From Cohnella sp. AR92 (GTDB lineage: Bacteria; Bacillota; Bacilli; Paenibacillales; Paenibacillaceae), in the NCBI RefSeq assembly GCF_003990975.1, contig NZ_RZJR01000005.1, positions 251,869-315,868 on the forward strand: DNA of 64,000 bases, given 5' to 3'. Within the stretch, counting starts at the first letter, position 1. Each line of letters opens with the position of its first letter. The notes beneath the pieces are model-generated. The model had not been told where the DNA came from, searched no databases, and saw only the letters and a program-made list of their open reading frames with translations. The translations under genes were made by a program, and so were the position numbers. Below are positions 1 to 9,342 of the stretch, piece after piece.

Positions 1-1077
1 GACAGCTTCGAAGTCGAGATTGATGCCGCTCTCGCCGTACTTGGTTACAAGGGCGTGGAGGCTGCGGATAAGCTCCTGCTGCTTCTCGGGCGATTGCAGC
101 AGACGGTGGACGGCTTCCTCGTCCCAATGATCATCCGTATAGTTGCTGATCAACGGCTGAACGGCCAGATTCCGGCGGTCCGCCAGCTTCAGCACGTCTG
201 GGTCGGTCTCGTCGCTGATCGTCAGATCGGAGTTCATATGAAGCCATTCGGGAAGAAGAGTCGTCAGCTCCCTGCTGTATTGAAGCAACGACTGCTTGCT
301 GTTCTCGTCCCAATTCACGTAGAAGCCGTAGACTTCTTGTTTGCCCGGACTCGACGAAGCGCTCAATCGGTCAAGATGATGCCGACGGTATCCCACCTGA
401 AAGGTAGGATGCTTCTGGTCTTCGTCTTTTAACTGCTGGATCAACTCGTTCTCGCTCAATTGCTTCTCCATGGAGCTGTGCGGGGAATGAGGCTGCTTGA
501 GTCCCAGATCCGGCAGCAGCGGAACGGAATCGAGGCTCGCGCAGAAGACGGCCACGATGGCAAGAGCGACTCCAATGGTCAGGACGCCGAGACGGCGGAG
601 GAGAACCCACCTTCTTCCGAACTCGTCCTTGAACACATAATTTTTGCTTTGGACTCTGCGTTTGCGCGGGAGATTAAAGAGAAGCATGAAGAAGGGAAAA
701 GCCAGGGTAGCGAGCAGAAGGCCGCTGATGACGCTGCCGGCCCAATACGATCCGCTCCCCGTCGTCCATAAGGCGGCGTTGCGTATCGTCAAGTCGGGTA
801 CGGCGGCCAGATAGGCATCGTGCGCGGCCAACCGATGGCCAAGGGAGAACGTAAGCAAGTGCAGATAGGGAAGGAGGAAAGTTACCGATAGGCCGAGGAC
901 AAGAGCCGGCAGGCTCATGCGAAGCATGATCGAGAGCGCCAACAATAGGGCGAACCGAAAGCCGGCGATCGGCAGCATGCCGACGAACAGGCCGATCGAG
1001 CCGGCCGTCGCTCCGCGAAGCTTACCAAAGGGGGCGAATAGAGATAAGGCCAATCTGTCCGCAAGCCGGTTTATCAT
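1..1077 (-). CDS. DUF2062 / GH18-like multidomain membrane protein, C-terminus outside window
   Basis: An open frame starts at ATG 1077 and runs off the left edge, giving 359 residues with no stop. An AGGGG ribosome site lies about 10 bases upstream. Residues 1 to about 135 form a hydrophobic DUF2062-like region (GLFVGMLPIAGFRFAL). Near residues 160-185 is another membrane helix. The rest is predicted outside the cell and begins a glycoside hydrolase 18-like barrel: a VYGFYVNW strand, then GINLDFE at the edge, which matches the catalytic strand ending in the acid glutamate. Large bacillary proteins of this type often continue into NodB deacetylase and GT2 glycosyltransferase domains, so a polysaccharide-synthesis or cell-wall role is possible. 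That continuation is not visible here. The domain calls are by eye. Confidence 0.7.
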   Translation of the reverse strand, partial: MINRLADRLALSLFAPFGKLRGATAGSIGLFVGMLPIAGFRFALLLALSIMLRMSLPALVLGLSVTFLLPYLHLLTFSLGHRLAAHDAYLAAVPDLTIRNAALWTTGSGSYWAGSVISGLLLATLAFPFFMLLFNLPRKRRVQSKNYVFKDEFGRRWVLLRRLGVLTIGVALAIVAVFCASLDSVPLLPDLGLKQPHSPHSSMEKQLSENELIQQLKDEDQKHPTFQVGYRRHHLDRLSASSSPGKQEVYGFYVNWDENSKQSLLQYSRELTTLLPEWLHMNSDLTISDETDPDVLKLADRRNLAVQPLISNYTDDHWDEEAVHRLLQSPEKQQELIRSLHALVTKYGESGINLDFEAV

Positions 1078-1161
1078 GAGGCACGCCCCTGCATAGATAA
1101 TAGAAAGGTCTGCGAATTCAATATAGCATATCTTTCCAGCAGGTCTCAAATGGGCATGAAT

Positions 1162-1833
1162 CTATTGATTGACCCATATCCGAAGGGGACCCAAAGATGC
1201 CCATCCCGATTGAATAGCCGCCCTTAGATCTGTACCTTGTTCATATCCTACCACCGGGATTCCCGGAAATTCCTGAGAGACGACCTGAGGAATATCCGAC
1301 CACAATCCAACAAGATCGCCGTTTGAGAAAACATTGGATATCCCTACGACGCCGGCGCCCAAAGCTGCTATAAAACCGCCCACGACACCCTTTTTCTCGC
1401 ATATGTAGATGTTAACGTCTCGATGTTCCAAGAGACTGGATTTAATCACGTTGCCTGAACCATGGGCGAGAGTCCAATCGGATAAATCGCCGTCTGTTCG
1501 AACCTGGCTCCATCCGGGTGGAATGGACTTCAAATCAGCCAAAGGCGCATGATAGATCCATTCGGCTTCGAATAGGATCCCTAATCCAAGACTCGACAAG
1601 TCAAGATTAGCAAAGCTATCCTTCACGGATGCCGTTTCCTTGTTACTAAGCATCTCCGCTATCTCTTCTACCGTTGCATTGTTGCTTGATGTAATGATAT
1701 CGGGGTAATAGGCCGGCGCTTTCGACGTTGTCCGCCACGCACTTCCCGTCGATCTCCCAACAATACCGTGCGTTTCACAGACGATCTCACACCAACGGAT
1801 ATTATTAAATACAGCCGCAGCAACCTTCTCCAC
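1162..1833 (-). CDS. GNAT-like hypothetical protein
   Basis: The protein has 223 residues and starts at GTG 1833, with AGGAGG about 10 bases upstream. It begins 14 bases after the stop of the TMEM175-like gene, so the two are probably cotranscribed. The C-terminal part resembles a GNAT acetyltransferase fold: a GVVGGFIAALG strand, then GYEQGTDLRAAIQSGW and SLGPLRIW at the end, where GNAT proteins carry the acetyl-CoA-binding loop and the last strand. The N-terminal half is not recognised. The substrate is unknown, and the protein may be a degenerate, non-catalytic GNAT. Confidence 0.6.
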   Translation of the reverse strand: MEKVAAAVFNNIRWCEIVCETHGIVGRSTGSAWRTTSKAPAYYPDIITSSNNATVEEIAEMLSNKETASVKDSFANLDLSSLGLGILFEAEWIYHAPLADLKSIPPGWSQVRTDGDLSDWTLAHGSGNVIKSSLLEHRDVNIYICEKKGVVGGFIAALGAGVVGISNVFSNGDLVGLWSDIPQVVSQEFPGIPVVGYEQGTDLRAAIQSGWASLGPLRIWVNQ

Positions 1834-1847
1834 GATTGAAGTTCCTC

Positions 1848-2405
1848 CTATTCTAGAGCACGCTCGATTCGCTTATCCGGCACGAACCAGATCACGGCAA
1901 CAAGCACGAAGAAGAAGCCGGATAGCCAGTGGCTCACGAATGCGGTCAAGGCAGCGACTAAATAGAGCAACGGAGAGATTTTCCCCTTCCAGTCCTTGCC
2001 CATCCCTTGAACAAAAGAGGACTCGTTGGAATGCTGGCTAAGAATCCCGCGTTGAAGCAACCAGTACGAGAAGGCCGCAAGCAGCAGGATAATGCCGTAC
2101 AGCGCCATTGGCACGGCTGCAAAATGGCTCTCTCCCATCCAAGCCGTCGTGAACGGCACAAGGGAAAGCCAGAACAGAAGAAGCAAGTTGAGCCACATCA
2201 AACGCCCGTTCATCGCGCGAACCATATGCAGGAGATGGTGATGATTGTTCCAGTAGATGCCGATGTAGACGAAACTGAATATGTAACTAAGGATCTTAGG
2301 GCCAAGCGCGCTTAGCGCGTGCCAGTTATGGTCGTCCGGTACTTTAAACTCCAGAACCATGATCGTAATGATAATCGCCAGTACGCCATCGCTGAAGGCT
2401 TCCAT
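1848..2405 (-). CDS. TMEM175-family (DUF1211) membrane protein, putative potassium channel
   Basis: The protein has 185 residues and opens with MEAFSDGVLAIIITIMVLE. This is the first helix of prokaryotic TMEM175-type potassium channels, whose FSD motif helps form the pore. Five further hydrophobic segments follow, as expected for the family. Family members usually begin a few residues earlier. Here the frame extends upstream to CTG 2420 (L-R-A-N-R before the ATG), and AAGGTG lies at the right distance from that codon, whereas the ATG has no good ribosome site. A CTG start at 2420 is therefore plausible. It is followed by a GNAT-like gene 14 bases downstream. Confidence 0.8.
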   Translation of the reverse strand: MEAFSDGVLAIIITIMVLEFKVPDDHNWHALSALGPKILSYIFSFVYIGIYWNNHHHLLHMVRAMNGRLMWLNLLLLFWLSLVPFTTAWMGESHFAAVPMALYGIILLLAAFSYWLLQRGILSQHSNESSFVQGMGKDWKGKISPLLYLVAALTAFVSHWLSGFFFVLVAVIWFVPDKRIERALE

Positions 2406-2537
2406 CCGGTTTGCTCTCAGAGCGCTTCACCTTTTTCCCGCTTCGCGTTTTTTTATCCTATTATACCATTTCTTTATTATGGTTATTTCATGCTATAATT
2501 TCCTCAATTTTCTAATTTGGAGAGGGACTGAGCCATT

Positions 2538-4190
2538 ATGGATCAGAAAATAAGAGAGGCAATAGTCAAGGGAGAAACTTCGCTCGGCATCGAATTCGGA
2601 TCTACTCGGATCAAAGCCGTCTTGATCGATCGCCAGTTCGAAACCATCGGTTCCAGCAGCTATGAGTGGGAGAATCAGTTGATCGACGGTTATTGGACCT
2701 ACGATCTCGAAGAGATGGTTAACGGGATGCAAGAAACTTATCGCCAATTGAAGCAGGAGATCGAGAGAAAGTATGGCGTCACCTTGCAGAGAATCGGATC
2801 CATCGGATGTTCGGCCATGATGCAGGGCTATATTGCTCTAGACCGCGCAGGTAAGCCGTTGGTTCCATTCCGTACATGGCGCAATGCCACAACGGGTGAA
2901 GCCGCGTCGGAGCTGACGGAGAAATTCCGGTATAAAATCCCCCAACGCTGGAGCATCGCCCATTTGTATCAAGCGATTCTGAACGATGAAGAGCATGTCG
3001 CTTACATCGATTATATGACGACCTTATCGGGTTACATTCATTGGCTGTTGACGGGCAGCAAGGCTCTTGGCATAGGAGATGCCTCCGGCATGTTCCCGAT
3101 CGATCCCACTGCGCGGCAATATAACGAAGATATGATAAAGAAGTTTGGCGGTTTAATCGCAGGCAAAGCCTACCCTTGGAGTCTGGAAGATATCTTGCCT
3201 AAAGTTCAAGCTGCAGGCGAACAAGCTGGATATCTCACAGAAGCCGGTGCCCGACTGTTGGATCCATCAGGCAGCCTGCAAGCAGGCATTCCGCTTTGTC
3301 CTCCGGAAGGCGATGCCGGAACGGGCATGGTCGCAACGAATAGCGTAGAGAAGCGTACCGGCAACATCTCCGTAGGCACGTCGATTTTTGCGATGTTTGT
3401 CATGGAGCAAGATTTGTCCGCGGTGTACCCCGAGATTGACATCGTGTCTACGCCTGACGGCAGCCCTGTCGCCATGGTTCTCGCTAATAACTGCTCCAGC
3501 GATATCAATGCATGGCTCGGCTTATTCCGCGAATTTTATGAAGCAATGGGGCATAAGCCCGATAGGAACCAGTTATTCAGTATCCTGTTCAACAAAGCGC
3601 TGGAAGCAGACGCCGATGGCGGCGGCTTGCTCAGCTACGGCTACTATTCAGGCGAGAATATTACGGGGCTTGCTAAGGGTCGTCCGCTCTTCGTTCGCTC
3701 TCCGGAAAGCCGCTTTAATCTGGCTAACTTCATGAGGGTACATCTGTTTACCGCGTTTGCGGCGCTTAGGCTCGGGATGGATATCTTGACACAGAAGGAG
3801 CAGGTAACGATTGATCGTATTCTGGCGCATGGCGGCTTGTTCAAGACGCCGCTCGTCGGTCAAAAAATGTGCGCCGCGGCATTGAATGTTCCTGTCTCGG
3901 TCCTCTCTACGGCAGGCGAGGGCGGCCCATGGGGGATGGCCATTCTGGCATCCTATATGCTTAATAAGGAGCAGCACGAGGGGTTGGCCGATTATCTCGC
4001 CGCCAAAGTGTTCCATGAGGCGCAAGGGCAGGAGGTTTACCCCGAAAGCGCGGATGTGAATGGCTTTGCTTTGTTTATGGAGCGTTATACGGAGGGGCTA
4101 GCAATCGAGCAAGCAGCGGTCGATCATCTTGTGGAGAACGGGAAAACAAGAGAGGGCAGCGTGACAATATCCCAAAAGGCGGAATGGTAG
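2538..4190 (+). CDS. FGGY-family carbohydrate kinase
   Basis: The protein has 550 residues. The first FGGY domain begins with a phosphate-binding loop ([16 protein letters not shown], about residues 16-31) and contains the sugar-contact region [13 protein letters not shown]. The second domain has the ATP-binding segments [21 protein letters not shown] and [15 protein letters not shown]. Members phosphorylate pentuloses, hexuloses or polyols with ATP in the cytoplasm. Length and sequence place it near the ribulokinase/xylulokinase branch, but the substrate cannot be told. No isomerase, transporter or sugar regulator sits next to it, so it is an orphan kinase. GGAGAGGG precedes the start at a longer than usual distance. 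Confidence 0.85.
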   Translation: MDQKIREAIVKGETSLGIEFGSTRIKAVLIDRQFETIGSSSYEWENQLIDGYWTYDLEEMVNGMQETYRQLKQEIERKYGVTLQRIGSIGCSAMMQGYIALDRAGKPLVPFRTWRNATTGEAASELTEKFRYKIPQRWSIAHLYQAILNDEEHVAYIDYMTTLSGYIHWLLTGSKALGIGDASGMFPIDPTARQYNEDMIKKFGGLIAGKAYPWSLEDILPKVQAAGEQAGYLTEAGARLLDPSGSLQAGIPLCPPEGDAGTGMVATNSVEKRTGNISVGTSIFAMFVMEQDLSAVYPEIDIVSTPDGSPVAMVLANNCSSDINAWLGLFREFYEAMGHKPDRNQLFSILFNKALEADADGGGLLSYGYYSGENITGLAKGRPLFVRSPESRFNLANFMRVHLFTAFAALRLGMDILTQKEQVTIDRILAHGGLFKTPLVGQKMCAAALNVPVSVLSTAGEGGPWGMAILASYMLNKEQHEGLADYLAAKVFHEAQGQEVYPESADVNGFALFMERYTEGLAIEQAAVDHLVENGKTREGSVTISQKAEW

Positions 4191-4289
4191 TGGAGCAAAG
4201 ATTATTACGGCCGTTACACGAAGGGCCGTGGTTGCGCACCATTAGGGTGAGCATCACGGCCTTCCATCTGAGCTGAACGAGAAAGTGCT

Positions 4290-4673
4290 TTAACCCAAGA
4301 AAGCGATAGAACGTTTTACCTTTTGGGCGAAGGCAATAGGATTATCGATCGACTCCCAGTGAATATACATAAGACGCGGATTCTTGAACAACCAGTGATT
4401 GTGGAGGGCCGTTACCTTGACCCCATTTTTACGAAGGTTCGATACCAATCCATTAATCGACGACCCCCCGCCCAGTTACCTCCCCGTTGTCCATTCGAAC
4501 ATCCGGCTATCCAGTCCTTCTTGAGGCACTCCTTCCCCTTGCCAGAAATATTGCGGATAAAAATGCTCTTCCAGCTCTATAGCAAAAGTCGAATCCCGGA
4601 TTGGCTTATCCTTATCATTATTCTCGCCTGCTTCTATAAGAAGCACCGAGGTCTTGCTATCCGGGTCGCTTAG
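4290..4673 (-). pseudogene. Chimeric remnant: GMC oxidoreductase N-terminus joined to LppY/LpqO (DUF1259) C-terminus
   Basis: Reading one frame from 4673 down to the stop at 4290-4292, the first half gives SVLLIEAGENN, later FEWTTGR-stop-LGGGSSING. That is the FAD-binding N-terminal part of a GMC oxidoreductase lacking its first ~20 residues, with TAA at 4476-4478 where a leucine codon is expected. The second half gives LVSNLRKNGVKVTALHNHW and MYIHWESIDNP, the signature of DUF1259 (LppY/LpqO) proteins. The two unrelated halves meet in frame near 4437, and the left break falls exactly at the OsmC stop codon. This looks like deletion scar tissue from two lost genes rather than a working gene. 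Confidence 0.75.
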
Positions 4674-5116
4674 CTTTCGATGATAATACGGTCCAGCTTG
4701 AGATTAACCGGATTTGCGAGCGTATCCCCAACTGGGCATTTGTTCTCCAGGAATCGCACAAATTGTTCAACCTGATCTCTCGGCGAATCCGTCTTGATTC
4801 GGAATGTATACCGAATATCGGAATAGCCAGGACGTACCTCAGACTTATCGAAGAAGCCATCCAGGTCAATATCGCCTTCTACCTCTACGAAGAAGTCCTT
4901 AAGGTTCACGCCGAACTTAGGTGCATACACTCTGGCCACGATAGACTGACAGGCCCCCAACGAGGCCAGCAAAGCTTCGACCGGATTCATACCGGTATCG
5001 GTGCCGCCCAAGCTCTTAGGCTCGTCGATGACAAACCCAAAGTTCCGGGAGGATACCTTCACTTGAACTCCGTCTTGCAAATGCGCAGATGCTTTAAAGG
5101 TTTGGAGACTGGCCAT
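4670..5116 (-). CDS. OsmC-family peroxide-detoxifying protein
   Basis: The protein has 148 residues from ATG 5116, chosen because AAGGAGG lies directly upstream. The frame extends further but without a better site. OsmC/Ohr proteins reduce organic hydroperoxides with two cysteines. Here Cys56 sits in SLGACQS and Cys127 in ENKCPVG, the two conserved positions. GTDTGMNPVEALLASLGAC is typical of the YhfA/OsmC branch. Its stop codon overlaps the first bases of the chimeric remnant downstream. A good sigma-A promoter lies 70-100 bases upstream. The physiological substrate is not shown by the sequence. Confidence 0.88.
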   Translation of the reverse strand: MASLQTFKASAHLQDGVQVKVSSRNFGFVIDEPKSLGGTDTGMNPVEALLASLGACQSIVARVYAPKFGVNLKDFFVEVEGDIDLDGFFDKSEVRPGYSDIRYTFRIKTDSPRDQVEQFVRFLENKCPVGDTLANPVNLKLDRIIIES

Positions 5117-5184
5117 TTTAAAAGCCTCCTTCTGATGGGTTCGTTGATATCCAATGATATAAATCATACTTTTCCGCTATGATT

Positions 5185-5213
5185 ATATTAAATTGAAAGC
5201 GAAATACTGTCAA
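5185..5213 (-). promoter_or_regulatory. Sigma-A promoter of the OsmC gene
   Basis: On the minus strand TTGACA (5208-5213) is followed after 17 bases by TAATAT (5185-5190), with a further TATAAT overlapping downstream. It points into the OsmC gene. Confidence 0.6.
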
Positions 5214-5352
5214 CCCTTAAATTGCCAAATTACCATCTCTGGAAACGGAGGATAGGTTCCATTATTCGGAAGCCGAAGTGATCTCGCTCTCGGCCAGCGA
5301 GAACCATGTCGTCGACGTGCATAGACCAGGACAATGACCTCCGCCACATAAA

Positions 5353-5392
5353 AAATACAGAGCGACGGAGGATTCCTCCACGCTCTGTATTT
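5353..5392 (-). terminator. Terminator of the VOC gene
   Basis: A 12-bp inverted repeat (AAATACAGAGCG and its complement) encloses a smaller GGAGG/CCTCC hairpin. On the minus strand it is followed by a T run, placing it just after the VOC gene. Confidence 0.75.
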
Positions 5393-5430
5393 AAGGCCAA
5401 TATCGCTCCGACTGTCGGATGCCGCGCTTT

Positions 5431-6228
5431 TTACGCCTGCTGGTTAACCAATACCTTTTCTTCGGAAGGGAGGCTTTCATTCCAAACCTCTTCCACGATT
5501 CGGACTACGTTGCCGGAAGGATCGGCAAGGATCGCCTGCATCCGTTCCCGCTCGTCCTCCCGCACCTCCACGACTTGTTCTCCGCCGTCTCTCAACGCCT
5601 GCACCATTCCGTTAAAATCATCCACCGCCAACGAAACCCCGTACTGCTCCTCTTGCAGCTCGGCCTCGATTCTCAATCGCTTCCCATCCTTGATCTCGAC
5701 CAGCATGATCGTCTGACCGGAAGGGAGTCTATGGAATTCATATTGCCCCGGCTTTTCCAGAACAGTTCCGAAGTACTTGATATACCAATCGCTAGACGAC
5801 TTTAAATCCGCGACCGGGATATAGACGGTGTCGATGCCGTCGGGGGAAGCGTTCTCGAATCCGATAAATCCGCCCCACAGATTTAGCCTATTGCCGTCGG
5901 GATCGTAAGCCTTGAAGTTATAGCCGCACTCATCTAGGCATTCACCCGCATCCCACCCGCTTGCCGCGAGTCGATGATGCCTTCCGCGTACGTCGGCCGT
6001 CTTGATCGTACAGGGGAACATCTCATACCCTTCCTTGTTATAAAAGTTCATATTCGCATGCCGACTTGTGCGCACCAGCTGAATCCACTGACCTCTACCG
6101 ACCATGATTCGTGCCTGTTGGTTGTCGGCTCCATGATGCACTTGGGTAAATCCAAGCCTCCCATACCACTCGACAGCCTGTTCGAGCTTGCTTACCGGCA
6201 AGCTTAGCATTTCAATACGGACATGCAT
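5431..6228 (-). CDS. Two-domain VOC (glyoxalase/dioxygenase-like) protein
   Basis: The protein has 265 residues built from two vicinal-oxygen-chelate modules. The first opens with RIEMLSLPVSKLEQAVEWYGRLGF and ends with YDPDGNRLNLW. The second opens with DTVYIPVADLKSSSDWYIKYFG and ends with DPSGNVVRIVEEVW. Members include glyoxalases, extradiol dioxygenases and antibiotic-binding proteins; the metal ligands here are not complete enough to assign a reaction. It lies 70 bases downstream of an ECF sigma factor gene on the same strand, so shared control is possible. A terminator follows. Confidence 0.8.
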   Translation of the reverse strand: MHVRIEMLSLPVSKLEQAVEWYGRLGFTQVHHGADNQQARIMVGRGQWIQLVRTSRHANMNFYNKEGYEMFPCTIKTADVRGRHHRLAASGWDAGECLDECGYNFKAYDPDGNRLNLWGGFIGFENASPDGIDTVYIPVADLKSSSDWYIKYFGTVLEKPGQYEFHRLPSGQTIMLVEIKDGKRLRIEAELQEEQYGVSLAVDDFNGMVQALRDGGEQVVEVREDERERMQAILADPSGNVVRIVEEVWNESLPSEEKVLVNQQA

Positions 6229-6298
6229 GGATACTCCCCCTCTATTGGATGTTATTACGTATAATAAACGTCGTTACGCAGCCGAATCTTACAGCTCA

Positions 6299-6997
6299 TT
6301 ACGATTGTTCCGTGCTAATTCTGAATAAATTGCCGTTAGGGTCGCTTAGTAAGAAAACAATGCGGTTGTCGCGCAGGGAAATTCGTTGAACCCGAATCCC
6401 TTCCCCTAAGAGGTCGATATACGCCTGGCGGATCCGCTTCGGGCTGCGCTGCCGGAACGCATGCAGAAGCTGCTCGAACAAGGCGCCCTGTTGGAATCTA
6501 TCGGATTTTTGTTTGCGGTTGGATGATTCGATCGATTCCTCGGTCGAAGCCCATTTCTCTAATGTTTTTCTCGCTCGATGCAGAGTGACGAGGATCGCAT
6601 TCTCCGTACCGGCAATGAACCCCGTCACTTCCTTGGCCGTATAATCGAACACATCCATCAAGAGCAGCACCACGACTTGCTTGGCAGGCAGCCGTTCGAC
6701 CAGAAGCTCCAGCAATTCGCGCGTGTCATACCGCTGCGAATATTCCGGGACATCGCGGGCGTCATCGATCGGCTGTTCCGAGACCCGCTTCTTACGCTGC
6801 CTGTCCACCCACAAATGATGAGCGATTCGAAAGATGAACGCATTGGAGATGGCCGTATCCGGATTTTCCCGTTTGAGCCTCACCAGTCGAATCAGGGTCT
6901 CCTGGGCCAAATCCTCGGCATCCCATTCCGAACCGGCAATACGCTGGCAATACCGGATCGTTTTCTTGCGAAGCTCGTCCAAATCGTCTTCCGACAT
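6299..6997 (-). CDS. ECF-type sigma-70 family RNA polymerase sigma factor
   Basis: The protein has 232 residues. Region 2 is seen at GSEWDAEDLAQETLIRLVRL, with AFIFRIAHHLWVDRQRKK following. Region 4 is seen at LVERLPAKQVVVLLLMDVFDYTAKEV and ILVTLHRARKTL. An extra C-terminal ~70 residues end in FLLSDPNGNLFRIS and may act as a regulatory tail. No anti-sigma factor gene is adjacent. The downstream VOC gene is a possible target or operon partner. Confidence 0.85.
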   Translation of the reverse strand: MSEDDLDELRKKTIRYCQRIAGSEWDAEDLAQETLIRLVRLKRENPDTAISNAFIFRIAHHLWVDRQRKKRVSEQPIDDARDVPEYSQRYDTRELLELLVERLPAKQVVVLLLMDVFDYTAKEVTGFIAGTENAILVTLHRARKTLEKWASTEESIESSNRKQKSDRFQQGALFEQLLHAFRQRSPKRIRQAYIDLLGEGIRVQRISLRDNRIVFLLSDPNGNLFRISTEQS

Positions 6998-7198
6998 CCA
7001 ACATCGCTGCTTCCCTCAATTAATTCCAAATCTGTATGATAGAATTCGACGATAAAAGATCGGATTCCTCTAACCCTCCGATGCGATCTAGTCGATTTGC
7101 TTATTGCGTACCGTGTAGAAGGAAAATGTAGAAAATTGTAGAATATATGGTCGTGTGATACATTTTTAGCCTATACCTATTTGCTAAGGAGACATGCA

Positions 7199-7519
7199 AT
7201 GAAAATCCATGGAATCGAGAATATGGATAGAAGCAGCCTTGAACGCGAGTTGCAGCAAGGCGGGAAATTCGTGATCTACACATATTGCTTTTCTATCTTA
7301 GTAATGACGTTTAAGCGCGGTTCAAACATCTACTTTATTAGATATAACGAGAGTTCCGTCGCTAAAGGGTTACCGTTCACGCTTCTTAGCGCTGTTCTAG
7401 GATGGTGGGGAATTCCGTGGGGACCGATCTATACAATCGGAGCATTGGTAAGCAATCTACGAGGAGGAAAAGATGTCACAAAAGAAGTAGTGGCTTCGTT
7501 TGCTGGTGAGGTAGCTTAG
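7199..7519 (+). CDS. Small membrane protein of unknown function
   Basis: The protein has 106 residues from ATG 7199, chosen because AAGGAG lies 7-8 bases upstream; an in-frame ATG at 7181 has no such site. The sequence shows a soluble N-terminus (KIHGIENMDRSSLERELQQGGKF), one hydrophobic helix (FVIYTYCFSILVMTF), then a glycine/tryptophan-rich helix pair (GLPFTLLSAVLGWWGIPWGPIYTIGALV). I do not recognise the family. It stands alone between a sigma factor and a lipoprotein gene. Confidence 0.65.
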   Translation: MKIHGIENMDRSSLERELQQGGKFVIYTYCFSILVMTFKRGSNIYFIRYNESSVAKGLPFTLLSAVLGWWGIPWGPIYTIGALVSNLRGGKDVTKEVVASFAGEVA

Positions 7520-7604
7520 TATTTTATAGGCAAGGGCGGGATGACTTGGTCGCATTCAAACTGAACGATCAGGTTACCTATCGCAAAAATCCCCCTTCTA
7601 CTCT

Positions 7605-7645
7605 GGATCGGAAGTTCACCTATGTGAGCTGACCCGATCCTTTTT
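7605..7645 (+). terminator. Rho-independent terminator with nested hairpin
   Basis: GGATCGG pairs with CCGATCC around an inner GTTCAC/GTGAGC hairpin and is followed by TTTTT. It lies after the small membrane protein gene. Confidence 0.75.
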
Positions 7646-7782
7646 ATGTTTGTGGATAAAATTTGGAAAAAATGCAACATTGTCATAAGCCGAATCGTCT
7701 ATTATGCCGCAAACAAGAAACACAATAGAAATACTTCTGTAATATTATTGTAACATTAATCAATTTTATGGGGGCGTTCCAG

Positions 7783-9288
7783 ATGAGAAGAAGGATGAGC
7801 TTGCTGTTCGTACTCTTGCTTGGGGTTCTAGTCGCAGGCTGCAGTGCCAATAACGATAACGAATCATCGGACGATTGGGCTCCGGATGCGCCGTCCGCGG
7901 TAGAGTCGAAAGCGGAAGACCCGATAGCAATGGCCCCTCAACCCTCCGTCCCTTCGGATATGTTCTTCCAGGATTACGGGACGAACCCCTATGTTTCTAC
8001 AGAAGAAGATAAGCTGTCTACGTTCGCGATGGATGTCGATACGGGCTCTTACACCTTGGCCAAAAGCTATATTCAGAACGGGAACCTGCCGCCTCAGGAA
8101 GCGATCCGTCTGGAGGAATTCATTAATTACTTCGACTTGAACGATGCGCCCCCTAAGAACGATACGTTCGCCATCCATGTCGACGCCGGCCCCTCTCCGT
8201 TCGGAACAGAGGGCACCCAGCTCGTCCGAATTGGAATCAAAGGCAAGGAGATCGGATCGGAGGAACGGAAAAGAGCGAATCTAACGTTCGTTATCGATGT
8301 GTCGGGCTCTATGAACCAAGACGACCGGATCGGATTGGTCAAGCGAAGCCTAGCGCTTCTGGTCAATCAGTTGAAGGACGATGATCGGATCGGCATTGTC
8401 GTGTACGGCTCGAAGGCCCGTACGGTTCTGGAACCTACTGCGGTCGAAGAGGAGGAGGTTATTCTGAAAGCCATCGATGAGCTTCAGATCGAAGGCTCGA
8501 CGAATGCGGAAGCAGGACTGCTGTTAGGTTACAAATTGGCCAGCAAAACCTACGACAAAGAAGCGATTAACCGCGTTATCCTGTGCTCCGACGGCGTGGC
8601 CAATGTAGGCGAGACCGATTCGGAGGGCATTCTCCGCACGATCGAGGATTACGCCGGACAGAACCTTTACCTCAGCACCTTCGGCTTCGGCATGGACAAT
8701 TATAACGATGTGCTCATGGAGCAATTGGCGGACAAGGGCAATGGAGCCTACGCCTATATTGACGACATCGATGAAGCGAAGAAGATTTTCCAAGAGCAGT
8801 TGACCGGGACTCTGCAAACGATTGCCAAGGACGCCAAGATCCAAGTCGAATTCGACCCCGCGCAAGTCAAGGGCTATCGTCTCCTGGGCTATGAGAACCG
8901 GGCAATCGCGGATGAGGATTTCCGCAATAACCACGTCGACGGCGGGGAAGTGGGGGCCGGCCATTCCGTAACCGCGCTATATGAGATTCAATTGAAGGAC
9001 AACGCCTCCAAGCATTGGGGCACGGTTACGATTCGTTACAAAGACGTGGACAATAACAACAGATCGCGGGAGTCGGAAGCATCGATCGGTCCTTCCGGAG
9101 AGCTGTCCGACAAAACCTTGTTTATTGCCGCTGTCGCCGAATTCGCCAAGATCATGAAGGACAGCGAAGGCGTCGGGACGAGCCGGATTCAGAAGGTGCT
9201 CCAGATGGCGGAGAAGCATGCCTCCAGCGAGCAGCAAGAAGAGTTCGGCGAATTGATCAAGAGGTTCATGGAGATTAGCAAGAAATAA
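7783..9288 (+). CDS. YfbK-like von Willebrand factor A lipoprotein
   Basis: The protein has 501 residues from ATG 7783, with GGGGG about 8 bases upstream. An earlier in-frame ATG at 7768 lacks a ribosome site. MRRRMSLLFVLLLGVLVAGC is a lipoprotein signal peptide with lipobox VAGC. A von Willebrand N-terminal domain follows (FAMDVDTGSYTLAKSYI), then a VWA domain with a complete metal-binding motif DVSGSM, and a C-terminal DUF3520-like part. YfbK-type proteins are membrane-anchored surface proteins, presumably acting in protein-protein contacts. No partner such as a MoxR ATPase is nearby. Confidence 0.88.
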   Translation: MRRRMSLLFVLLLGVLVAGCSANNDNESSDDWAPDAPSAVESKAEDPIAMAPQPSVPSDMFFQDYGTNPYVSTEEDKLSTFAMDVDTGSYTLAKSYIQNGNLPPQEAIRLEEFINYFDLNDAPPKNDTFAIHVDAGPSPFGTEGTQLVRIGIKGKEIGSEERKRANLTFVIDVSGSMNQDDRIGLVKRSLALLVNQLKDDDRIGIVVYGSKARTVLEPTAVEEEEVILKAIDELQIEGSTNAEAGLLLGYKLASKTYDKEAINRVILCSDGVANVGETDSEGILRTIEDYAGQNLYLSTFGFGMDNYNDVLMEQLADKGNGAYAYIDDIDEAKKIFQEQLTGTLQTIAKDAKIQVEFDPAQVKGYRLLGYENRAIADEDFRNNHVDGGEVGAGHSVTALYEIQLKDNASKHWGTVTIRYKDVDNNNRSRESEASIGPSGELSDKTLFIAAVAEFAKIMKDSEGVGTSRIQKVLQMAEKHASSEQQEEFGELIKRFMEISKK

Positions 9289-9342
9289 AATAAGGGTTTG
9301 GTGAAATACTCTTTATGGAAAATACGGGAGGTGAACGATAAC

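Noticed and set aside
4200-4260. Hairpin ACGGCC/GGCCGT after the FGGY kinase gene as a terminator.
   Set aside because: The stem is short, the loop is 11 bases, and no T run follows on either strand.
4323-4673. A plus-strand ORF of about 116 codons opposite the chimeric remnant.
   Set aside because: The minus strand has recognisable GMC and DUF1259 motifs; the plus frame shows no family features and no ribosome site.
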